A stretch of DNA of 40,521 nucleotides, from positions 1 through 40,521 of the forward strand of contig JAOXFI010000057.1 of assembly GCA_029232285.1 (NCBI GenBank). Reading direction: 5' to 3'. The translations under genes were made by a program, and so were the position numbers. Positions 10,306 to 19,214 of this stretch are shown piece by piece (position 1 is the stretch's first letter; each line of letters starts with the position of its first letter). Under the pieces are notes generated by a model that was not told the origin of the DNA, searched no databases, and worked only from the letters and a program-made list of their open reading frames with translations. The stretch is from Agmasoma carcini (nom. nud.) (lineage: Eukaryota; Microsporidia; Thelohaniidae).

Positions 10306-12135
10306 ATGTATGAATTATACCAACAACTAAATACAAAAGCTATAAATGTAAAATCATACGTCGTTGGCTTAGATTCCTTTATATGCATTCATTCTCAGAG
10401 AAACTATTCTATTTATGATTTGGATAAGCTTCACTTAAAGTTTTACTTACCTTTCGATTCAAAATTAATACAACTTGAGTGCTTCGGTCCACACACTTAT
10501 GTTCTATGTGAGAACGACTTCTATATCAATTCTAGATACAATTCTTATAACTACAAGTTATCAGCTTCATCTTTTATGATATTAGACGATTTTATTTTAT
10601 TTTTAAACCCCAAAGAAATTTTGGTTTATTCTAAAGAAATGGAGTATATTTATACATTAGAGATTGACTATAAAAATGTAAAACAAATATTTGGCATGAA
10701 AGGGAAGATTCTAATCAATTGCCATACTTTTTTGTTTATTTATAACGTTGGAACAAAAAAAATTATATATAAAATCAACCAAACAATTCAAAACATGGCT
10801 CAAACATCCAAATCAGAAGTATTTGGGTTTCTTAATGATAGAATAATAAAGTTGTACGACATTAAAAAGGATAAAATGATCAGAGAAATTAGTTTTGATG
10901 AAGAAATACAAGAATTTATATTTTTTGATAAATATATTATTGTTAACAAAAATATTATTTATGATATGGTGTTGAACAAAATAGTGTTTAGATCAAAAGG
11001 AATTCTTAATTTTATAAATGAAGACACTTTTATTGAGGTTTATGATGCAATAAAAGTGTATAAGAACTTAGAATTATATAAAAGACGTGATTTATTGGTA
11101 AATCCTAAATCTTTGAAATGTTGCACCTCAAAATTTATGACAGATGGACTAATAGGTAATATATACAATAATAGTTCATATCTTAACACTAGAAGTGACC
11201 TATTTGATTTAGATGCCACTGGTTGTTGTATTTATAAAAATAACACCCTCTTTATTAATGATAAAGAAGTTTTAAGTAGAAAATTGGATTATTTGAAATA
11301 TTCTAAAGGGATGGTGCTTTTTAAATCAAATAATGTTGTTTATGTTTCTAATAAGAATGGTAGAATTGTCTTAAAGCAAAAATGTGAAATTGGAGATATT
11401 TATTATGATAGAATTAGCATTCTTGATTGTATGAAAATAATTAAATATGATTTACTTGGTAAAAGTACGGGTGAAATCATGTTAGAAGGTGAAATTGATG
11501 CAAAAATAGTTGATTTTTATGTAAGAGGTGATTTTTCATTTATAAAAACAACACACTCTTTATTTATATACAACAAATGCTTCCTTGTAAAAGAAATCAA
11601 GTGTGACTCTTTTGATTTTACAGAAGATCTTTTCTTTTTAGTATATTCAATAGATAAAATGGTAAATATTATGAATATATTACATTTAAGTGTTATACAT
11701 TCATTTGAAAATAAAGAAATGGTTAGAAAGGTTGGAATATTAAGTGGGATGGAGTTTATAGCTGTTTTAGATTCAGATTTAACACTTTATTCTAGAGAAT
11801 TAAAGATCAATACAATAGAAAAAGTTAATCAAAAGAAAATTGAAGAATTTAAAAACTTTACAATTAAATCTGACTTATATAAAGAGATGATTGTGATGAA
11901 GGACACTGAAAAGACTAAAGATCTATTCATAGAAGGAATGACAGATGATGAAGCTGATGAATATCTTAAAAATATTGATTTTAATGAAGATTATTTAACA
12001 TTGAACAAATTTATTAAGTATGGCAAGGTTAGTAAAGAAATATTGAATGAGAGATTTAAAAGTTATGAAAATTATTATAAAGAGTATGAAGAGACTTATA
12101 TTGGTCTTATATCAACTTTATATAAAAGAAAATGA
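10306..12135 (+). CDS. Beta-propeller protein, possible Utp21/WDR36
   Basis: The 609-residue protein is built mostly of short strand-rich repeats of the WD40 kind, without the classical GH...WD signatures, which is usual for fast-evolving microsporidian proteins. The N-terminal segment (DSFICIHSQRNYSIYDLDKL) resembles the first propeller blade of Utp21/WDR36, where a similar IYDL-LHL stretch occurs. Residues from about 500 on are helical and acidic (KDLFIEGMTDDEADEYLKN), consistent with the helical tail of UTP-B propellers. The next gene on the same strand, 198 bp downstream, is the UTP-B subunit Pwp2, which fits but does not prove the call. If correct it acts in 18S rRNA processing in the nucleolus. 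Alternatives are another SSU-processome or trafficking propeller. An AAATTT-like block (AAAATAATTTTCAGC) precedes the ATG. Confidence 0.45.
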   Translation: MYELYQQLNTKAINVKSYVVGLDSFICIHSQRNYSIYDLDKLHLKFYLPFDSKLIQLECFGPHTYVLCENDFYINSRYNSYNYKLSASSFMILDDFILFLNPKEILVYSKEMEYIYTLEIDYKNVKQIFGMKGKILINCHTFLFIYNVGTKKIIYKINQTIQNMAQTSKSEVFGFLNDRIIKLYDIKKDKMIREISFDEEIQEFIFFDKYIIVNKNIIYDMVLNKIVFRSKGILNFINEDTFIEVYDAIKVYKNLELYKRRDLLVNPKSLKCCTSKFMTDGLIGNIYNNSSYLNTRSDLFDLDATGCCIYKNNTLFINDKEVLSRKLDYLKYSKGMVLFKSNNVVYVSNKNGRIVLKQKCEIGDIYYDRISILDCMKIIKYDLLGKSTGEIMLEGEIDAKIVDFYVRGDFSFIKTTHSLFIYNKCFLVKEIKCDSFDFTEDLFFLVYSIDKMVNIMNILHLSVIHSFENKEMVRKVGILSGMEFIAVLDSDLTLYSRELKINTIEKVNQKKIEEFKNFTIKSDLYKEMIVMKDTEKTKDLFIEGMTDDEADEYLKNIDFNEDYLTLNKFIKYGKVSKEILNERFKSYENYYKEYEETYIGLISTLYKRK

Positions 12136-12320
12136 ATGTTTTAACATATTTTATTATTTTTAAACCATCAGAATTTACAATAAATACATTAAGTTTATCA
12201 TAATATTTTTCACTATATAAATTTATAATATATAATCTTTTTTAATATATATCTTTCACATCATAAAATTTTACATTATGGCTTAAAAACAAAAAAAAAT
12301 ATATTTTTAAAATTTTAAAT

Positions 12321-12333
12321 AAAAATTTACCAA
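12321..12333 (+). promoter_or_regulatory. AAATTT-type start signal of PWP2
   Basis: AAAAATTTACCAA abuts the ATG at 12334. The same block precedes many genes in this window and marks start codons. Confidence 0.6.
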
Positions 12334-14706
12334 ATGTCTAAATATCTTAATAAAGCATTAATACCAAGTGGTATAAAAGGAAAGGGCATCATATTTGAGG
12401 ATTCGGTGTACTTCTCAGCTGGTACAAGCATATACAAACTAGAACAAGACGAATTTAATCATTTGATAGAATGTGATGGTATTGTTACAGGATTTGCAAA
12501 AAATAAAAATTTCACGCTTGTAGGCACTGAAAAAGCAGTTTTTTTTTATAATTCAGGATTAAAAATTGGAAGTTTAAACCGTGCAACTACAGCACTCAAG
12601 TGTCATAAAAATATATTCGCAATTGCTGTAAAAAACAAATTAGAAATATGGAAAGTGCCTACTAAGATCGAATTTTCAAGATTTACACTTATTACTACAC
12701 TTTACGGTCATTCCTTGAACATTTCAAATATTTTGATAATGGACGACAGGTACATTTTTACCAGTTCAGATGACTGCACAGTGAGAATATTTGATTTAAT
12801 ACATAAAACTAGTAAAGTTATTTTAACTACCATTCAAAGACCAATTAACTTACATTTATGTAATAAAGATTCACTAATTATCATTTGTGAAGGAGGTGCT
12901 GCATATTTTGTTAAGTATAATTTTAAGGAGGGTAGTACTCCTGTAAAAAAGGACATTGAAGATCGATCCAAAAATGAAATTAAAGGTTCAAATCTTCTAT
13001 ATAAAGGTGAAATAGCTGCAAAAATAGCATTTGAAGATCCTCATATAACAAAAACACATAACATTGACATACCTAGTGATTTGTCTTGTTCTGAAAACAC
13101 CTCGTCTCTTGATGATATCAAATTTTCTATTAAGAAAAGGTTTTTAGCTTCAAAAATAATTTGCTCTTCTGGATTTGAAAATTATTTTGCTATTGTATCA
13201 ATAACTGCTGATAATAAGCAAGAACTTGTGTTTTATAAAGACAACGAAGAGATAGTTAGGACTCATATTGAAGATTTAATACATGATATTGCAATAAAAG
13301 GATATAGAATTGCCTTAAAAGGTGAAGATAAGATATTTAGTTGTAATTTACGTAATGAAATATTTTATAGGGCTTTAGAATTTCCGAGAATTGTAGATTT
13401 TGATATTTTTGATAAAACTGTTATTTGTGGAGGTGAAGATAATAAGATTAGGTTATACAATGGTAATAAATGTTCACTGACCTTGTTTGACTCTAACAGC
13501 AGTGGTAAACTTTACTCTATTAATGTTATTAAGAATATTATTATAGCTGTTTATGATGATGGCTATATCTCGTCTTTTAATATTCAAGATCAAATTTGTT
13601 TTAAATCCTTTAAGTTAGGAATCAAGCCATTTTCTGTTTGTGTTTCTGATGATAAGTCTTTTATATTTGTTGTAGATTCAAAAGATTATGTCATAAGTGT
13701 TATAGATTTTCAAAGATCAAAGTTGATTGAAACTTTGAATGATTCTGGAGATCCGATCAAAAAAATTATTTACCACCGTGGGTTTTTATTTTCTTTAGGA
13801 ATTAAAAATTTGATTAAATGGAATGTTATGAAAGGTTCTAATGAGATGATTGAGTTTAATAAAACATCTACAGGGTTGTTTATGAAGGATAACAGAATAT
13901 TTGTTGGTTTTGAGGGTGAAGTACAGGTTTTAGACCTTAATTTTAATTTTATTGATTCTTTTGTATGTACTTTGATTTCTAAACATAGAAATGAAGTATT
14001 TAATAGGCCAAAGCCTATAGAGCATATTTCATCAAGCAATAATAACAAATATTTGTTTATTGGTGGGTTGGCCAACTCTCTTAAGGTGATTGATGCTAGT
14101 TCTAAGATAGAACTAGATTTATTGAGAATTTCTAATGATAAAGAACTTGAAAACTTTAAATCGGTTCCAAGAAATGAAATAGACAAGCCTTATGATGAAA
14201 CTAAAGTTATTGATGTTTATAAGATGGTTCATTCGTCTAAATTTGAAATGTTAGGTATTATGACTTTTGAAGGTGTTAAGTTATTTGAATCTTCTAAATT
14301 TAGGTTTGAACCATATGAGTTTGATGTTGATATAACTGAAGAGGCTATGGAAGAGTATTTGGATAAAGGTGAGTATGCTAAGGCTTTACTGATAGCAGTT
14401 AAGTTAGATATTAGTGATTTGATCTATAGAGTTGTTATGGATGTACCTAAGGGGATGGTTGAGAATGTTATTAGACAAATACCAAAAAGATTTGTGATGT
14501 CGATTTATAAAAGTGTGATTGAAAGGTGTTTGTCTACTGGTGTGATGGATTTGAAGGAGCAGTGCTTAATTAGATGTACATTAATGTGTGCACCATCAGA
14601 TATTACATTTAATAATGAATATAGAGAAATAAGAAAAATGCTTGATGATAAATTTGAAATGATGAAAGAGAATTATTATTTATTGAAAAAGCTTTACGAA
14701 AATTAA
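12334..14706 (+). CDS. PWP2: Pwp2/Utp1, UTP-B subunit of the SSU processome
   Basis: Pwp2 is a tandem-propeller protein of the UTP-B complex, which joins the U3 snoRNP on the 5' external spacer of pre-rRNA in the nucleolus. The 790-residue product shows WD40-type blades through about residue 640. The clearest is near residues 125-156 (LYGHSLNISN..., then SSDDCTVRIFDL). The diagnostic part is the C-terminal Utp12-type domain, about residues 655-788. It opens with FEPYEFDVDITEEAMEEYLD and GEYAKALLIAVKLD, the counterpart of the FDP-DLDVDVTPE...EYLKALVLAFRL block of Pwp2. Length is a little below the roughly 900 residues of yeast Pwp2. The start is fixed by the upstream AAAAATTTACCAA. It is independent of the flanking R1 repeat. 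Confidence 0.85.
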   Translation: MSKYLNKALIPSGIKGKGIIFEDSVYFSAGTSIYKLEQDEFNHLIECDGIVTGFAKNKNFTLVGTEKAVFFYNSGLKIGSLNRATTALKCHKNIFAIAVKNKLEIWKVPTKIEFSRFTLITTLYGHSLNISNILIMDDRYIFTSSDDCTVRIFDLIHKTSKVILTTIQRPINLHLCNKDSLIIICEGGAAYFVKYNFKEGSTPVKKDIEDRSKNEIKGSNLLYKGEIAAKIAFEDPHITKTHNIDIPSDLSCSENTSSLDDIKFSIKKRFLASKIICSSGFENYFAIVSITADNKQELVFYKDNEEIVRTHIEDLIHDIAIKGYRIALKGEDKIFSCNLRNEIFYRALEFPRIVDFDIFDKTVICGGEDNKIRLYNGNKCSLTLFDSNSSGKLYSINVIKNIIIAVYDDGYISSFNIQDQICFKSFKLGIKPFSVCVSDDKSFIFVVDSKDYVISVIDFQRSKLIETLNDSGDPIKKIIYHRGFLFSLGIKNLIKWNVMKGSNEMIEFNKTSTGLFMKDNRIFVGFEGEVQVLDLNFNFIDSFVCTLISKHRNEVFNRPKPIEHISSSNNNKYLFIGGLANSLKVIDASSKIELDLLRISNDKELENFKSVPRNEIDKPYDETKVIDVYKMVHSSKFEMLGIMTFEGVKLFESSKFRFEPYEFDVDITEEAMEEYLDKGEYAKALLIAVKLDISDLIYRVVMDVPKGMVENVIRQIPKRFVMSIYKSVIERCLSTGVMDLKEQCLIRCTLMCAPSDITFNNEYREIRKMLDDKFEMMKENYYLLKKLYEN

Positions 14707-14755
14707 AATAAATTATTTTATATTGATTTTTATATTATTTTTTATATTAATTTTG

Positions 14756-14975
14756 TATACATGTGGTGATAATGGTTATATGCTTATTGTACTTTGGTAA
14801 AACTTTAAAGATAATATATTATAATGAAGATGGGTCAGTGCTATAACGTACACAACCAACTTATATCTTTAAGAGTTGGTCCTTCCCTAGCAATGAAGAA
14901 GAGGTGTCTATATATTGACTTCAAATGAATTTGTTTAGTTATTTATATAGTCCAAGTATTAAATTCCATTTTATC
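14756..14975 (+). repeat. Dispersed repeat R1, copy C
   Basis: Shares with copy A the TTATTGTACTTTGGTAA block. With A and B it shares the AAAACTTTAAAGA, TTATATCTTTAAGAG and AATGAAGAAGAGGTGTCTAT blocks, and with B a GTCCAAGTATTAAATT tail. The conserved palindromic start and GGATGC part are degraded here. It fills most of the spacer between two genes. Confidence 0.55.
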
Positions 14976-15054
14976 ACTCTACATTACGTAAAGGTCTGTC
15001 TCATCACAAATCCATCTATATTTAATTATATGATTTTAAATTAAAAATATTTAT

Positions 15055-15723
15055 TTATGATATTTCATGATAGAATATAAAATAAAAATCACCACGTTCT
15101 GCTGTTGCATAGGTTTCACATCCATCATAAAATAACAAGCAAAAATTTTTAAAAATTATTGATTTTTCAAGATTTGCATCACCACCAAATATTTTTACAA
15201 TTAATTTTTTGTATAACTTTTCTTTTAATAATTTTGTATTTTTTAAGTCTGAACTTAAGACCTTTTGACCTAAATCCTTTTCAATTTCATCAATATTTGA
15301 TTGATAATAATCAAAATTACAAAAAAGATCAATTTCAAATGATTGTAAAATTTCTTCAAGTGAAATTTGGTCAACCTGCTTAAGTGAAAGATGGTTTTTA
15401 GAAGTTTCACAAACCTTCCACTCTCTTGATATGATTGAATTTAGTCTTTCTCTTGATTCAAAGTATTCTTTATTGATCAAATTAATAAAAAATCTGTAAT
15501 CACCATAGCCTAAGCCTTTTAGCTTTGATACTAAAATTCTGTTTCTATCCCAGTTTGAATCTTCAATATTTTTAATTGTATTTTGATCGAAATTGTAGTT
15601 ATGAAGATAAACACCTGTCCAATCTATACTAAGAACACAAGGTGTATTCATTAAATCATATTTTCCATTTTCAAAATTATTTTTTATTTGTTGAAGTGAA
15701 TTCTTGAAACTTTCCTTTAGCAT
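15055..15723 (-). CDS. Orphan 222-residue soluble protein
   Basis: I do not recognise this protein. It is 222 residues, mostly helical and charged, with no membrane span or signal peptide. Visible landmarks are TPCVLSIDWTGVYLHNYNF near residues 27-45, a LGYGDYRFFINLI segment near 71-83, and a C-terminal block FCLLFYDGCETYATAERGDF (about 194-213) that looks like buried strands followed by an active or binding loop. Upstream of the ATG lie an AAAAATTTTT block and TTTACACATC, consistent with a real start. The even folded-protein composition argues for a genuine gene. A short, fast-evolving homologue of a conserved protein is possible. Confidence 0.6.
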   Translation of the reverse strand: MLKESFKNSLQQIKNNFENGKYDLMNTPCVLSIDWTGVYLHNYNFDQNTIKNIEDSNWDRNRILVSKLKGLGYGDYRFFINLINKEYFESRERLNSIISREWKVCETSKNHLSLKQVDQISLEEILQSFEIDLFCNFDYYQSNIDEIEKDLGQKVLSSDLKNTKLLKEKLYKKLIVKIFGGDANLEKSIIFKNFCLLFYDGCETYATAERGDFYFIFYHEIS

Positions 15724-15784
15724 GATGTGTAAATATTAAAAATTTTTAAAAAAACCATGATTGATATATTTTATTAAATATATA

Positions 15785-16125
15785 ACCTATACTAACCCTT
15801 CTATACTGACCCTTCTATACTAACCCTTCTATACTAATCTTTATATACTAATCCTTCTTTACTGACCTTTATATACTAATCCTTCTTTACTGACCCTTCT
15901 ATACTAATCCTTATATACCAATCTTTCTAACTAACCCTTCTATACTAACCTTTCTATACTAATCCTTCTTTACTACCCTTATATACTAATCCTTCTTTAC
16001 TGACCCTTCTATACTAATTCTTATATACTAATCCTTATATACCAATCCTTCTAACTAACCCTTCTATGCCGAATCTTCTATTATAACCATTTTATACTAA
16101 CCATAACATAAAAAACCCTTCTATA
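15785..16125. repeat. Degenerate 14-bp minisatellite with telomere-like GGGTTAG
   Basis: About 24 degenerate copies of a unit close to TATACTAACCCTTC run head to tail. On the minus strand the unit reads GAAGGGTTAGTATA, which contains GGGTTAG, a permutation of the TTAGGG telomere repeat. Higher-order variation is visible: ACTAATCCTTC and ACTGACCCTTC subunits alternate. It fills the spacer between two minus-strand genes, and 14 bp is not a multiple of three, so a coding role is unlikely. Confidence 0.85.
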
Positions 16126-16164
16126 TAATTATTTAAAGTCTCAAATTTTAATTTATTTTAATTT

Positions 16165-17526
16165 TTAATCTACCTTAACTAAACCCACAATAAAATATAT
16201 GCATGACGTATAAAGAAGTAAAAACACCCCACAAATTACAATATATGATCCATAAACATCAAGCTTGTTCTTCAATCTCATCTCTTCAACTGATCTCTCT
16301 CTATGATCATTAACATATCGTTTAGCAACATCAATATCATCATATTCAACATTATTCATGAATTCAACCATCCTTTTCTTAGATAATTCACTAAATTCAT
16401 CAGTTTTATTATCACTACCATACTTTTCCATTATACCAGTCGTATGATCTTCACCAAGTAAATGTCCAATTTCATGTGCAATTTTTATGTCTACATTTTT
16501 AGAATTACCTTTTATAAAAGCATACGACTTTGATGGAAGCTCTAACCCTCCAATCCAACTAAATCCATGATTATACATTTCTTTATTTTCAAATAAATAT
16601 ATAACTATGTCAGATTTGGACAGAAGTGAGCCTAGATTGAGAGGATTGTTTCTTATATCTTCTATAGTATCAACTAAGTTTGATATTTTTATCTCATCAA
16701 ACATACCTTCCTTACCAATCTCTATATTTTCATCTAATGAGAATTGACCTATTAATTCTATATCTATAAAGTCAAATAATCTAGACACATCATTTATAAT
16801 ATTCTTTGTTATAATGTTTAAGTTTTCTTTGTATCTTTTTAGTCTTTTAGCATCATTTATTACAAAAATTTTTATTTTTGGATTATCACTTGACAATTGT
16901 TCAATTGATGGTTGTTGAATTGTTTTATCAATTGATAATTGTTTTTTTATTTTATTATTAGATAAATTAATCTTATTACCATCATTTCTTGATTTAGAAA
17001 AATCAATATCATAACTCACACCCTTTTCTCTATCATTTGATATATTTACAAACCTATGTACATTCTTTTCACTACTATCACCATAATTATCATCTATAAC
17101 ACTCACATCTGATGAACTTTCACCAATACTCACTGTACTTACATTCCTATTTGGTGCAAGTTGAAATATTTCAGATTTTTCAATATTATTTATAAAATAC
17201 TTTCTAAACATATTCATATCAATACTACCATCCCTATAATCTTCTAAAAATCTATCATAATGCTTTGTAATGTACACATCTTTATCAATAAAGTATATAA
17301 ACATATTATCAGAAAATATTACTTCACTCTTGCATGTGTTATAAAATCCATCTATCCTTTGATTTAATATTCTATACAAACAATAATCTTCTATTATCTC
17401 TCGAGATGATGAATAGGTCGATCTTTTGGTCTTTGTAATGTAAATTCTTTCATCAAAAGCAACAATTAAGCTCTGTGATCTTGAATTAAATCTAACTATA
17501 AGACATTCTATTACTCCAAGTAACAT
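16165..17526 (-). CDS. Membrane-anchored metzincin (ADAM-like) metalloprotease
   Basis: A zinc protease is shown by HEIGHLLGEDH at residues 351-361, the metzincin HExxHxxGxxH signature. The zinc ligands would be His351, His355 and His361, with catalytic Glu352. Met366 follows in TTGIM and can serve as the Met-turn, unusually close to the third His. Residues 1-130 have a strand-rich prodomain-like part. Residues 140-225 are low-complexity Ser/Asn/Asp. The folded catalytic part begins near residue 225 (KIKIFVINDAKRLKRYKENL). A single membrane span lies at about 428-448 (IVICGVFLLLYTSCIYFIVG). The layout of prodomain, protease and C-terminal span resembles ADAM/adamalysin proteins, though no Cys-rich disintegrin domain is visible. 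It probably acts on the exposed or luminal side of a membrane. The substrate is unknown. Confidence 0.75.
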   Translation of the reverse strand: MLLGVIECLIVRFNSRSQSLIVAFDERIYITKTKRSTYSSSREIIEDYCLYRILNQRIDGFYNTCKSEVIFSDNMFIYFIDKDVYITKHYDRFLEDYRDGSIDMNMFRKYFINNIEKSEIFQLAPNRNVSTVSIGESSSDVSVIDDNYGDSSEKNVHRFVNISNDREKGVSYDIDFSKSRNDGNKINLSNNKIKKQLSIDKTIQQPSIEQLSSDNPKIKIFVINDAKRLKRYKENLNIITKNIINDVSRLFDFIDIELIGQFSLDENIEIGKEGMFDEIKISNLVDTIEDIRNNPLNLGSLLSKSDIVIYLFENKEMYNHGFSWIGGLELPSKSYAFIKGNSKNVDIKIAHEIGHLLGEDHTTGIMEKYGSDNKTDEFSELSKKRMVEFMNNVEYDDIDVAKRYVNDHRERSVEEMRLKNKLDVYGSYIVICGVFLLLYTSCIYFIVGLVKVD

Positions 17527-17653
17527 ATTTATTTATAAAAAATCGTTTATAATGTTTTAAGTGAAAAATAAACAAAATATATAAAAATATAAAACAATTT
17601 TGTTATAAAAAATAATTTAATGAATATTATTTTAATATTAATAATTAAAATTG

Positions 17654-17762
17654 TTTATATTGGCTCTAAGACTATAAAAAAAATATAAATTTATTACAGA
17701 TAAATATTTACTAAGATTTTTTATTACTATATTAGCTCTAAGCCTATAAAAAATAATTTATT
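17654..17762. repeat. Short direct repeat
   Basis: A block near ATATTGGCTCTAAGACTATA (17658-17677) recurs about 72 bp later as ATATTAGCTCTAAGCCTATA (17729-17748), each followed by an A-rich run. It lies in the spacer upstream of the protease and RRM genes. Function unknown. Confidence 0.55.
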
Positions 17763-17786
17763 AATAATTAAATCACATGATTTTAA

Positions 17787-18000
17787 TATAGGGTTTCTCC
17801 ATCCAATTGCAAACTTTTCATATCAACCGGTAAACATATATTTTTATTTAATATATTTATTTAATATATTTTTCATTATTTCGTATCTATTTGCATACTT
17901 TTATACCAAAAATAAATTAAAATTTTACAATAGGTATGAATTATTTAATATTCATATATTATATATAAATATGTTAAATAACCATTGATGGAGTCTAGCA
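17787..18000. mobile_element. MITE copy 2
   Basis: Starts TATAGGGTTTCTCCATCCAA and ends near ATTGATGGAGTCTAGC, an inverted partner of the start. The interior matches copies 1 and 3 (AATTGCAAACTTTTCATATC, then an AACCGGTAAA block, TTTCGTATCTATTTGCATAC, GGTATGAATTATT). It lies about 150 bp upstream of the RRM gene. Confidence 0.75.
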
Positions 18001-18139
18001 CACGTATATTCCGCATATAATACAATTTCTATAATAAAAAAATTATATTATCACAATTTATATAATAAAACTTACTAAATAAATTATTATTATTATTTTA
18101 TAATTAATTTCCTATAAAAAATTTGTTAAAATTATTAAC

Positions 18140-18152
18140 AAATTTTTTACCA
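18140..18152 (+). promoter_or_regulatory. AAATTT-type start signal of the RRM gene
   Basis: AAATTTTTTACCA directly precedes the ATG at 18153 and decides that start over an in-frame TTG at 18123. Confidence 0.6.
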
Positions 18153-19028
18153 ATGAAATATTTTATTGGAAGAGTGCCACGTGAGTTGAAAGAATCTGAC
18201 TTCGTTGATTATTTTACCGATTTTGGTAGAGTAGAGAGCGTAGTTCTCCATGGTGCATATGGGTTTTTAACCATGTCTGGTGATGAGGATCCTATAAGAT
18301 TGACAGACCAAAAATTCCACCGTTATAATGGATTTGAATTTATAGTCGAAAAGGCAAAGAGTCAGGAACCACAATATGGCTCTAGAAATGAACCTAGATC
18401 ATATCAAACTGATTATAGAGATAATTACAGAGGTGGTAGATTTTATAGGGGCGACGAAAGAGGTACATACATGATGGATGGCTATGGTATGTCTCATGGC
18501 TATAGATATGATGAACCTAGATATATGGGTGGTGCTAGGGATGAATGTATCTGTCACAGATGTCCTATACACGGTGTTAGAAGAATGTCACCCCCAGTCA
18601 AACGTGTTAAGGGTCATCCAAAAGATGCTATGAAAATGGTATGTGATAATGTACTATCAAATCCTTCAAACGAGGAATTATATAAATTTGCACAAGATAA
18701 CAATCTTAAGCCAGTATTTGTGAAGCTATCTAGAAATGGATGTGCTATTTTTGAATTTGATTCTATTGAAGAAAAGGATGAAGCTATGAAGCGTTTAGAC
18801 AGGGCACTATTGAATGGAGATACCATTAAAACACGTTCTTACATGGTTGGATCAACCTTCCAAAGAGACGAGTCTTACAGGAGACCTACTAGAACACCTG
18901 ACAATGAAGGTGGACAAGTAACTACTGATGTTATAAACTCACCTAAAGTCGATGCATTTTATAATGATAGTGAAGATGCTAGAAATGACCTTGGTGAGAC
19001 AAAGGCTGTTGAAGATGCAGAAGAATAA
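18153..19028 (+). CDS. Two-RRM RNA-binding protein with RG/RY-rich linker
   Basis: The 291-residue protein is an SR-like RNA-binding protein. The first RRM, residues 1-70, has RNP2 (KYFIGRVP) and a shortened RNP1 (GAYGFLTMS). A linker of about 60 residues rich in Arg, Gly, Tyr and Met follows (RGGRFYRGDERGTYMMDGYG). It ends in a Cys/His knuckle ECICHRCPIHG at about residues 131-141, then a second RRM at about 165-235 (NNLKPVFVKLSRNGCAIFEF). The tail is acidic. The start at 18153 is chosen because the conserved signal abuts it and the RRM begins there; the frame is open upstream only from a TTG. The family is probably hnRNP/SR or Npl3-like, acting in mRNA processing or export. Npl3 is a guess from the domain order. 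Confidence 0.7.
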   Translation: MKYFIGRVPRELKESDFVDYFTDFGRVESVVLHGAYGFLTMSGDEDPIRLTDQKFHRYNGFEFIVEKAKSQEPQYGSRNEPRSYQTDYRDNYRGGRFYRGDERGTYMMDGYGMSHGYRYDEPRYMGGARDECICHRCPIHGVRRMSPPVKRVKGHPKDAMKMVCDNVLSNPSNEELYKFAQDNNLKPVFVKLSRNGCAIFEFDSIEEKDEAMKRLDRALLNGDTIKTRSYMVGSTFQRDESYRRPTRTPDNEGGQVTTDVINSPKVDAFYNDSEDARNDLGETKAVEDAEE

Positions 19029-19214
19029 AAATGTTTAAGAAATAAAATTTTTATTTATAATTTTAGTTTAAAAGACATATGTGAAGATTAAGTATGATAT
19101 AATTGTTTATTAAATAGACTAATTATGGCTTATATATACTTTGTTGATGTTTTTATTACAAGATCAATATTTGTTAAAATTAGTGATATAATTTTCATAA
19201 AATTTTATTTCTAT

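Noticed and set aside
13770..14186. A 138-codon minus frame within PWP2
   Set aside because: It is a shadow of the well-supported plus-strand gene.
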